This document shows positions 1 to 5,388 of a stretch of 8,265 bases of DNA, piece by piece (the stretch's first letter is position 1; every line of letters begins with the position of its first letter). Below the pieces are notes generated by a model. It was not told the DNA's origin. It made no database searches and saw only the letters and a list, made by a program, of their open reading frames with translations. This DNA is from an uncultured Bacilli bacterium (GTDB lineage Bacteria > Bacillota_I > Bacilli_A > RF39 > UBA660), in assembly GCA_947628495.1 (NCBI GenBank), contig CANRAC010000041.1, forward strand, positions 1 through 8,265. Reading direction: 5' to 3'. A program made the translations under genes and the position numbers.

Positions 1-67
1 AACATCAGATAATTTCATGAGTTTAGTAAGCTTAGTATCTGCAAGTGCTGCTGGACTATTCATAGCT
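1..67 (+). repeat. Cassette A tail: partial 3' conserved block
   Basis: The window opens inside the 3' conserved block of an upstream surface-protein cassette. It encodes TSDN followed by the hydrophobic stretch FMSLVSLVSASAAGLFIA, and matches the end of the full 120-bp blocks at 773-892, 2833-2952 and 3879-3998. After the block the frame continues as FKK, the basic residues expected after a sortase sorting-signal membrane segment. A 15-nt linker (68-82) then joins it to the next cassette. It shows that the array extends upstream of this window. Confidence 0.9.
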
Positions 68-898
68 TTCAAAAAAGATTTCTTGGTCCTAATGGTAGGA
101 GGCGTTAAAGCTGCAGTAGATTACACAAAGTATGCGCCATTAGACAATACTAATGGTATTACAAAAAATGAGAAAGGTAAGGATGTAGCAATTAATTTCT
201 CAACTAATAATCCTGGCGATGAGGATGCAGATGAATATTTTAGCGAAACTGGAATTAAAGATTTAATCATTACCCCGGATTCAACTACTGTTTTTAAAAT
301 GGTTAAAGAGGAAGATAAAGAATATGCTATTGTTAAAGTAGGATTAAGAACCGGACAAAACACCGCTAGATTATCTGATTCAAATGGTAACCGTCCAACA
401 ACTTATACAGTAAGCGATGATGCTATTAATCCAACTTATCCTCAATCATTGGGTGCTGCAGAAAAACATTTGGATTTAGAATTCCATTTTGGTTTAGATG
501 ATATTAAAGTTGCTGCAGCGGCGGGTACAACGCTCGTTCGTAAAGCTACTATTACATGGAATGTGGGGCAAGATAGCGAATTTAGTCAAACTGTTTCCAT
601 AACTATTGATCCAAAAATGGTTAATCTAAAATCAGCAGAAGATGAAGAATTAGTATGGAATAAAGAAATATATATTGAATATTTACAGGAAATATTAGCT
701 TCTAAAGAAACTACTAATGATAATCAAACTACAGCACCAAGTGAAACAAATCCTAGTGAACAAACACCAAAAGCACCAGAAAGTCAAGAAGCAACAGGAA
801 ATACAGCTGATGTTAAAAACCCAGGAACATCAGACAATTTCATGAGTTTAGTAAGCTTAGTATCTGCAAGTGCTGCTGGACTATTCATAGCTTTATAA
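2..898 (+). CDS. Surface-protein cassette B (silent donor; in frame with tail of cassette A)
   Basis: The frame is open from the window edge, so the upstream cassette tail reads directly into this one; the cassette itself is 83-898. It encodes, in order, the end of a signal peptide (LVLMVGGVKAA, likely cleaved at VKA|A), a variable Asp/Thr-rich, probably beta-stranded extracellular body of about 195 residues, a Thr/Pro/Glu/Gln linker, and a sorting signal, NPGTSDN plus a hydrophobic segment. It stops right after FIAL, with no basic tail. The ATG at 17 lies inside the previous cassette's membrane segment and has no ribosome-binding site; nor does the ATG at 92. No promoter is visible. The body resembles that of cassette D (xxITWxxxxxxxFxxTVxITIxP in B, with a matching TISW...TVTVTINP in D) but is strongly diverged, while the ends are almost identical. 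Inferred: an unexpressed donor module for a sortase-anchored surface protein encoded elsewhere. The body's binding function is not recognisable. Confidence 0.8.
   Translation, partial: TSDNFMSLVSLVSASAAGLFIAFKKDFLVLMVGGVKAAVDYTKYAPLDNTNGITKNEKGKDVAINFSTNNPGDEDADEYFSETGIKDLIITPDSTTVFKMVKEEDKEYAIVKVGLRTGQNTARLSDSNGNRPTTYTVSDDAINPTYPQSLGAAEKHLDLEFHFGLDDIKVAAAAGTTLVRKATITWNVGQDSEFSQTVSITIDPKMVNLKSAEDEELVWNKEIYIEYLQEILASKETTNDNQTTAPSETNPSEQTPKAPESQEATGNTADVKNPGTSDNFMSLVSLVSASAAGLFIAL
83..114 (+). repeat. 5' conserved block of cassette B (32 bp)
   Basis: Direct repeat identical at 1624-1655 and 2967-2998. It encodes the end of a signal-peptide hydrophobic core and its cleavage region (LVLMVGGVKAA). 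It contains a perfect inverted repeat, TCCTA-ATGG-TAGGA (87-100). Homology between cassettes stops within a base or two on each side, which marks the unit's left boundary. Confidence 0.93.
773..892 (+). repeat. 3' conserved block of cassette B (120 bp)
   Basis: Direct repeat matching 3879-3998 at 119 of 120 positions (the difference is C at 835) and closely matching 2833-2952. It encodes APESQEATG, a short linker, the NPGTSDN sorting motif and a hydrophobic segment. It ends at ATAGCT, after which each copy has a different sequence. Confidence 0.95.
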
Positions 899-962
899 TG
901 TATTTTTCATACATAATAACATAAAATATATATATAATATAATATGTTAAATATATATTACC

Positions 963-991
963 TTGATATTATATATAAAAAGTGATATATT
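963..991 (+). promoter_or_regulatory. Promoter of the toxin-antitoxin operon
   Basis: The -35 box TTGATA (963-968) and -10 box TATATT (986-991) are 17 bp apart, and TG at 983-984 gives an extended -10. It lies in a very AT-rich gap (899-1016) that contains no gene. Transcription should start near 998, just before the antitoxin ribosome-binding site. Confidence 0.7.
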
Positions 992-997
992 ATGACT
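981..997 (+). promoter_or_regulatory. Possible antitoxin operator (imperfect palindrome)
   Basis: A 17-bp imperfect palindrome, AGTgATATATTATgACT, with one mismatched pair, covers the -10 box of the toxin-antitoxin promoter. RelB/DinJ-type antitoxins bind palindromes over their own promoter, so the location fits autorepression. The AT-richness of the area makes chance palindromes common, so this is tentative. Confidence 0.35.
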
Positions 998-1016
998 AAG
1001 AAAGAGAGGAGTGTCT

Positions 1017-1298
1017 ATGGAAAGTTTAACAACTGCTATAAGTGTTCAAGTTGATAAGAACGATAAAGAGTTAGCAATGAGCATACTGAGTAACTTAGGT
1101 TTAAATTTGAGTACTTATGTTAATATGGCAATTAAACAATTAATTAATAAAGATGGCGTCCCTTTTGAAGTAGTAAATCCGCGACCTAGTAAGGAGTTAT
1201 TGGAAGCTATTCAAGAAGGGGAAGATATTCTAAATGGAAAAATTAAAGCCAAGAAATATACTAATATGTATGAACTATTAAAGGATTTAAAGTCATAA
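1017..1298 (+). CDS. Type II antitoxin, RelB/DinJ family
   Basis: A 93-residue antitoxin with an N-terminal ribbon-helix-helix fold: a strand near residues 5-12 (TTAISVQV), then two helices, with the family signature LGLNLSTYVNMAIKQLI followed by GVPFEV at about residues 27-52. This corresponds to the LGL..S.A.N.F...GIPFE pattern of DinJ/RelB. The C-terminal part (about 55-93) is charged and should wrap around the toxin. ATG at 1017 is preferred over the in-frame GTG at 1011, because the GTG overlaps the Shine-Dalgarno AGGAG (1007-1011), which lies five bases before the ATG. The stop codon overlaps the toxin start by one base (TAATG), so the two are translationally coupled. Expected role: neutralise the downstream toxin and repress the operon promoter. 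The operon lies between cassettes B and C of the surface-protein array, exactly where a short linker is found elsewhere. Confidence 0.9.
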   Translation: MESLTTAISVQVDKNDKELAMSILSNLGLNLSTYVNMAIKQLINKDGVPFEVVNPRPSKELLEAIQEGEDILNGKIKAKKYTNMYELLKDLKS

Positions 1299-1603
1299 TG
1301 TTTAACTTAGAAAATACAAAATACCACGTAGAATATACTAGCCGTTTTAAAAAAGAATTCAAAAAAGTATTAAAACAAGGAAAAGATGAAGAAAAATTCT
1401 TAGAAATATTAAATTTTATAGCAAATGGTGAAGAACTTGATTCAAAATATAAAAATCATAAATTAATAAATAATAAAATTTTTAAGGATTGTTATGAATG
1501 TTATATATCTCCTGATTGGCTTTTAATTTATAAATATAAAGATAATGAATTAATTTTGTTGCTTTTTGCCACAGGTAGTCATAGTGATTTGTTTAATAAA
1601 TAA
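1298..1603 (+). CDS. Type II toxin, RelE superfamily, YafQ-like mRNA interferase
   Basis: A 101-residue toxin of the RelE/ParE fold, closest in pattern to YafQ, which cleaves ribosome-bound mRNA. Visible family motifs are KNHKL (His54; compare His50 of E. coli YafQ), SPDWLLIY (Asp73; compare Asp67) and TGSHSDLF near the C-terminus (His95; compare His87). The position matching YafQ His63 is Tyr69 (YECYISPDW), so one of the usual histidines is missing; I cannot tell whether activity is affected. Basic helices (FKKEFKKVLKQGK) occupy residues 17-29. It starts on the ATG overlapping the antitoxin stop and probably relies on coupling, since the nearest AAAGGA (1280-1285) is rather far upstream. The length is typical and the frame is intact, so the pair is probably functional or only recently impaired. 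Confidence 0.9.
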   Translation: MFNLENTKYHVEYTSRFKKEFKKVLKQGKDEEKFLEILNFIANGEELDSKYKNHKLINNKIFKDCYECYISPDWLLIYKYKDNELILLLFATGSHSDLFNK

Positions 1604-1621
1604 GGATTGAATCCTTTTTTT
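1602..1621 (+). terminator. Terminator of the toxin-antitoxin operon
   Basis: AAGGA (1602-1606), a five-base loop and TCCTT (1612-1616) run into a T tract. The short stem can be extended by A-T pairs after one mismatch. It overlaps the toxin stop codon and lies immediately before the 5' block of cassette C, so it should keep operon transcription out of that cassette. Confidence 0.55.
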
Positions 1622-1623
1622 AT

Positions 1624-1655
1624 TTGGTCCTAATGGTAGGAGGCGTTAAAGCTGC
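1624..1655 (+). repeat. 5' conserved block of cassette C (32 bp)
   Basis: Identical to 83-114 and 2967-2998. It follows the toxin-antitoxin terminator directly, so the left edge of the cassette is intact despite the operon next to it. Confidence 0.93.
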
Positions 1656-2976
1656 ATCAAATACTACTTGTAACAAACCTGGAGAAACAGGAAACGGTAA
1701 TGTTGCATGTTCAGCAGCTGTTGATGGACTAGGTTATACAAGTCTAGATGATGCTGTTAATAAAATAACAAATGATGGAGGTACGTTAACTCTATATAAA
1801 GATTTAACAATCAATACAGCTCGTACTTTTGAAAAAGATGTTACTATTGAAGCTAATGATCATGTTATAACAATTGCTTCTGGTCGAGATAATCGTTATA
1901 CAATTAAAGCTAATTTTATTATTAATGGTGGTAAAATCATAAGTGAACATTCAACTACTCCATTTGCTGTTGTTGAAACTGGTGGGAATTTATCACTTAA
2001 TGGTGTTAACATTGAATACTTAAAATTAACAAAAGCTTTAATCGAAGCAAATGGTGGAAATGTAACTATTGATAATTCCATAATTAATGCTACTAATGCT
2101 ACTTTAGTAAATGTTGCTAAGCATAATAGTAAATTAATTTTAGTTAGTGGTACTTATAATGTAAATAATGTTTTAACTGAAAGTTTAAATGATACTCCAT
2201 CTGTAAATGAAGAGGCAGCTTCTATGGTTATTAAAGGTGGTACTTATAATACTACAAATCAAATATTCAAAGTTGATAAAGGTATAAATTTAACTATCGA
2301 TAATGGTAATTTTAAGGCTGCTAATGGAACTGCATTAAAAATTTATTGTGCAGATGTAACAATTAATGGTGGAACATTTACTGCTGAAAAAGGTTATGTT
2401 ATTGATACTGTTAGAGCCACTAATGATACCGCATCCGCAAATGCAAGTTTAAATATTTTAGGTGGTAATTTTATTGCCAAAGATAAATATGTTTTGCATA
2501 TTGGAAGAGCACGTATGAATTATGCAATTAACGGTGGAACGTTTGAATCTAAGGGTAATTCGAAATTACCAGTAATTCTTATTGATAATTCCAATCCTGC
2601 TTTAAACAATACTACAGATGAAGATGGCAATATTATTGTTGCTGAAAGTCTAAGAGGCATTATAAGTGATGGTAAATTTTTAAATAAAATTTTAGCTGCT
2701 GTCGTAACTAAAGATGGTGCAACAGTAGACGTATCGTCACAACTAGTAAAAGCCGGAGTAAAAGTTGAAACAAAAGATGGATATGTTGTAGTAGGAGAAG
2801 GAACACCAGAAGAACAAGCAGAAGAACCAACAGCACCAGAAAGCCAAGAAGCAACAGGAAATACAACTGATGCTAAAAACCCAGGAACATCAGATAATTT
2901 CATGAGTTTAGTAAGCTTAGTATCTGCAAGTGCTGCTGGACTATTCATAGCTTTTATAAAAACCTTTTGGTCCTAA
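1624..2976 (+). CDS. Surface-protein cassette C (silent donor), beta-helix body
   Basis: It begins with the shared signal-peptide end (VLMVGGVKAA). The variable body, about residues 12-390, has repeated short strands ending in G-G-x-F/Y or similar (INGGKI at 100, VSGTY at 174, IKGGTY at 203, IDNGNF at 225, INGGTF at 247, ILGGNF at 278, INGGTF at 302, ISDGKF at 347), which indicates a right-handed parallel beta-helix. The entry motif (YTSLDDAVNKI...GGTLTLYKDLTI) is typical of such surface proteins. A Glu/Pro linker and the NPGTSDN sorting signal follow. After FIAF the frame runs through the junction as IKTFWS and stops inside the next cassette's 5' block. The first possible starts are TTG 1624 and ATG 1633; neither has a ribosome-binding site, and a terminator lies directly upstream. 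Inferred: an unexpressed donor whose body is unrelated to those of B and D. The ligand or adhesive target is unknown. Confidence 0.8.
   Translation: MVLMVGGVKAASNTTCNKPGETGNGNVACSAAVDGLGYTSLDDAVNKITNDGGTLTLYKDLTINTARTFEKDVTIEANDHVITIASGRDNRYTIKANFIINGGKIISEHSTTPFAVVETGGNLSLNGVNIEYLKLTKALIEANGGNVTIDNSIINATNATLVNVAKHNSKLILVSGTYNVNNVLTESLNDTPSVNEEAASMVIKGGTYNTTNQIFKVDKGINLTIDNGNFKAANGTALKIYCADVTINGGTFTAEKGYVIDTVRATNDTASANASLNILGGNFIAKDKYVLHIGRARMNYAINGGTFESKGNSKLPVILIDNSNPALNNTTDEDGNIIVAESLRGIISDGKFLNKILAAVVTKDGATVDVSSQLVKAGVKVETKDGYVVVGEGTPEEQAEEPTAPESQEATGNTTDAKNPGTSDNFMSLVSLVSASAAGLFIAFIKTFWS
2833..2952 (+). repeat. 3' conserved block of cassette C (120 bp)
   Basis: It matches the block at 3879-3998 at 117 of 120 positions. 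The differences are at 2844 (silent), 2866 (Ala to Thr) and 2873 (Val to Ala), all in the first half. The last ~79 bp, which encode the sorting motif and membrane segment, are identical to those of D. Confidence 0.95.
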
Positions 2977-2998
2977 TGGTAGGAGGCGTTAAAGCTGC
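2967..2998 (+). repeat. 5' conserved block of cassette D (32 bp)
   Basis: Third identical copy of the block at 83-114 and 1624-1655. It follows the 3' block of cassette C after a 14-nt linker (2953-2966). Confidence 0.93.
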
Positions 2999-4004
2999 CG
3001 CTGGAGATTATACAAAAGTTTATAATATTACTGCAGCAGACTCTATGGTAGGAGGAACAGGAGCTCCTGGCACTATTTTATCAGCAACTCCAAAAAAAGA
3101 TGACGTTTTAAACATTGCATCAAAAAATTTGATTTTTCCAGGTGGAGCAATCGCTGGAAAAGACTGGACTGTTGGTAGAGAAGATGGGTATGCCTATATT
3201 GGTTTACGTATTATGGCTCCAGATGGTGCTAAAGAATTCACTGTTAATGGTAATAATTTGATTGTATCTGAATTAAAAGATGCTGAAGGGAAAGATTTAA
3301 CAGATGGCAACGAATATGTCGATGTTTATTTAGGATTTACTCAAGGTATGCTTGAAGAAGCAGCTGCTAAAGGTGTTTTAGCTAAAAAAGTAGTAACAAT
3401 TAGTTGGACTGCAACAAATGAAGAAAATGATACTTTTACAAGAACTCAAACAGTTACAGTTACAATTAATCCAGAAAATGTAACTATGAAAGATGCAAAA
3501 AATAAAGATGTATGGACTGAAGATGATTACGAAGATGCAATCAAAGATACAGTAGTAATTACAGTTAATTTTGTATCAAAAAGTAATCTAGTAGATATAG
3601 CAGGTAATAATCTTAGTACTCCTATAACATTCAGAGTAAAAAAAGACAGTGTTTTATCTAAAACAGTTTTAGATAATGCTGTAGCTGAATATTTAAGTCC
3701 ATTAGGATATGCTGTAGAATATTACAGTAGTAAAGATAATAGTACTGATGAATATAACTATACTACAGAAGTATCTGATGACACAACTGTATATGCTTAC
3801 TTAATTAAAGGTACAATGACTGTAACTCCAGAACAAGATCCAACACAAGATCCAGCTGATCAAAATGGAGATATAATTGCACCAGAAAGTCAAGAAGCAA
3901 CAGGAAATACAGCTGATGTTAAAAACCCAGGAACATCAGATAATTTCATGAGTTTAGTAAGCTTAGTATCTGCAAGTGCTGCTGGACTATTCATAGCTAT
4001 ATAA
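2967..4004 (+). CDS. Surface-protein cassette D (silent donor), two-part beta-rich body
   Basis: The first codons (TTG at 2967, ATG at 2976) lie in the shared 5' block, which encodes the signal-peptide end; no promoter or ribosome-binding site precedes them. The body has two parts. Residues 12-190 resemble cassette B: DYTK just after the cleavage site, then a strand-rich region with VVTISW and QTVTVTINP around 142-169. Residues 195-285 are absent from B and look like an InlB B-repeat/Flg_new-type module (LGYAVEYY at 246-253, ending in DDTTVYAYL at 271-279). A Pro/Asp/Gln linker, the NPGTSDN sorting signal and FIAI then stop, without a basic tail. It overlaps the end of the cassette C frame by 10 bases in another frame. 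Inferred: a silent donor for a sortase-anchored surface protein. The B-repeat assignment is by pattern only. Confidence 0.8.
   Translation: MVLMVGGVKAAAGDYTKVYNITAADSMVGGTGAPGTILSATPKKDDVLNIASKNLIFPGGAIAGKDWTVGREDGYAYIGLRIMAPDGAKEFTVNGNNLIVSELKDAEGKDLTDGNEYVDVYLGFTQGMLEEAAAKGVLAKKVVTISWTATNEENDTFTRTQTVTVTINPENVTMKDAKNKDVWTEDDYEDAIKDTVVITVNFVSKSNLVDIAGNNLSTPITFRVKKDSVLSKTVLDNAVAEYLSPLGYAVEYYSSKDNSTDEYNYTTEVSDDTTVYAYLIKGTMTVTPEQDPTQDPADQNGDIIAPESQEATGNTADVKNPGTSDNFMSLVSLVSASAAGLFIAI
3879..3998 (+). repeat. 3' conserved block of cassette D (120 bp)
   Basis: Same block as at 773-892 (one difference) and 2833-2952 (three differences). It is the last full copy in the window and is followed by a stop codon and a terminator that serves the opposing gene. 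Confidence 0.95.
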
Positions 4005-4029
4005 AAAGCCTTGAACACAAGTTCAAAGC
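4003..4029 (-). terminator. Terminator of the DUF4143 ATPase gene
   Basis: Read on the minus strand, GCTTTGAAC (4029-4021), a TTGT loop and GTTCAAGGC (4016-4008) form a nine-pair stem with one G-U pair, followed by TTTTTA. Its T tract overlaps the stop codon of cassette D. On the plus strand the hairpin has a mismatch and no clean T tract, so it mainly serves the minus-strand gene. Confidence 0.75.
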
Positions 4030-4044
4030 GTTTCTTATTAACAA

Positions 4045-5250
4045 TTATTTATCTAATAACCAATCCAAAACATTCCTTATTTTTATACCATCTTCATTAG
4101 TTAAAGGTATTTTATCAGACGTTAATATTAATTTTTCATAATTATCATTTATTTTATGTAGGCCTCTTAATTCCCTATCTAATATTTTGGTATCTTTTTT
4201 ATCCAATCCTTTTAAGGTGTCTGCAACTTGTATATATGATCTTCCCTCATTATTAATAGCTACAAAATCAATTTCATATTCGAAAACTTTCCCTATAAAT
4301 ACATCGTATCCTCTTCTTAATAATTCTAAATAAACAACATTTTCAAGCACATGCCCAAAATCACCAATTTTTCGACCTAATATAAAATATCTCAAACCTA
4401 AATCAGATACATAATATTTTTCAACCGTTTTTAAATATTGTTTTCCCTTTATATCATATCTGGAAGCTTTATATAAGAAAAAACTTTCTGTAAATCCTTC
4501 CAAATATTTTTCAACCGTTCTAACATTTATATTTCGACCATTACTTTTCAAAGAATTCGCAATATTATTAACGGAAATAAGATTACCTATGTTATCCATT
4601 ATAAAATCTGCAACGCTTCTTAACATCCTTTCATCAGTAATTTTCTTTCTCGTCATAACATCTTTAATTATAATATCATTATAAATACTACTAATATACA
4701 TACTTACATCATCTTCATTATCAAAAGTAGTTGTATAAGGTAGTGACCCAAACGATATATATTTTTGATATAATTCATCATTATTGAATTTTTTAAATGC
4801 TTCTTTATATTCTTTAAAGGATAAAGGTAACATTTTAATTTCTATATATCTTCCAGAAAGTAATGTGGCAAGCTCGCTTGAAAGTAAATTAGCATTTGAA
4901 CCTGTTATATATAAATCAATATTTTTTTTAATATATAAACTATCAACAGCTCTTTGAAATTCGTCAATTTTTTGAACTTCGTCTATAAATATATAGTATT
5001 TCTTATTATCTTTTATATTTTCGTTTATAAAGTTGTACAAATCCATATAATTTTTTATAAAATTGTATTTTAAATCTTCCATATTTATACTTATTATTTT
5101 ATCTTTTTGTATGCCAGTATCTATTAAATAATTTTTATACATTTCAAGTAATGTAGATTTCCCACATCTTCTAATTCCTGTAATTACTTTGATTAGTTCC
5201 TTATCTTTAAATCTTTTTAACATATTTAAATATTCGGTTCTTTGTATCAT
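4045..5250 (-). CDS. AAA_14/DUF4143-family ATPase
   Basis: A 401-residue protein, the usual length for the family. The N-terminal AAA domain has a Walker A motif GIRRCGKST (25-33), a Walker B motif YIFIDE (86-91), a sensor-1-like ITGSNA (115-120), SGRY (132-135) and the family's LPLSFKEY (141-148). A winged-helix-like segment spans about 200-270. The C-terminal DUF4143 part resembles a PD-(D/E)xK nuclease fold: LENVVYLELLRRGYDV (282-297), EIDFVA and YIQVA, with Gln where an active nuclease would have the second acidic residue. The biological role of these ATPases is not established. ATG at 5250 is supported by AAAGGAGG seven bases upstream (5258-5265) and a good promoter. It is transcribed towards the cassette array and lies between cassette D and a decayed cassette end, so it occupies a gap in the array. 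No transposase or terminal repeats flank it. Confidence 0.9.
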   Translation of the reverse strand: MIQRTEYLNMLKRFKDKELIKVITGIRRCGKSTLLEMYKNYLIDTGIQKDKIISINMEDLKYNFIKNYMDLYNFINENIKDNKKYYIFIDEVQKIDEFQRAVDSLYIKKNIDLYITGSNANLLSSELATLLSGRYIEIKMLPLSFKEYKEAFKKFNNDELYQKYISFGSLPYTTTFDNEDDVSMYISSIYNDIIIKDVMTRKKITDERMLRSVADFIMDNIGNLISVNNIANSLKSNGRNINVRTVEKYLEGFTESFFLYKASRYDIKGKQYLKTVEKYYVSDLGLRYFILGRKIGDFGHVLENVVYLELLRRGYDVFIGKVFEYEIDFVAINNEGRSYIQVADTLKGLDKKDTKILDRELRGLHKINDNYEKLILTSDKIPLTNEDGIKIRNVLDWLLDK

Positions 5251-5257
5251 ATAAAGA

Positions 5258-5304
5258 CCTCCTTTATATATTTGAATTATATAACAATAGTCGTTAAATG
5301 TAAA
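5258..5304 (-). promoter_or_regulatory. Promoter and ribosome-binding site of the ATPase gene
   Basis: On the minus strand, TTTACA (5304-5299) and TATAAT (5281-5276) are 17 bp apart, followed by AAAGGAGG (5265-5258) seven bases before the ATG. Close to consensus in every element, so this gene is clearly expressed on its own, unlike the cassettes. Confidence 0.75.
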
Positions 5305-5388
5305 GTTTTTGTATCAGGATGCAAAAAGGTTTTTATTTTGTATATTTTTTGTACTGAGTTAAATGATTGTGGGAATAAATTAGTAGCT

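Noticed and set aside
97..102. AGGAGG in the 5' block as a ribosome-binding site (also in the copies at 1624 and 2967)
   Set aside because: No ATG, GTG or TTG lies at a suitable distance downstream in any of the three copies; the bases encode GG of the signal peptide end.
2520..2948. Antisense open frame of 142 codons, and shorter ones at 121-363, 1896-2081 and 7072-7359
   Set aside because: They lie opposite convincing coding frames, lack ribosome-binding sites and show no recognisable protein features; the repetitive, stop-poor coding sequence explains them.
83..3998. CRISPR array or integron with attC sites
   Set aside because: Repeats of 32 and 120 bp enclose protein-coding bodies of 650-1,200 bp rather than short spacers, and there is no cas gene, integrase or attC-type site in the window. 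An integrase outside the window cannot be excluded.
4045..5250. ATPase as a transposase or the array's recombinase
   Set aside because: It has Walker A/B and DUF4143 features but no recombinase or transposase catalytic motif, and no terminal inverted repeats flank it.
5324..5336. Inverted 13-nt match to the C-D linker (ATAAAAACCTTTT at 2956-2968)
   Set aside because: Low-complexity A/T-rich sequence, and the neighbouring 5' block is not convincingly present, so chance is likely.
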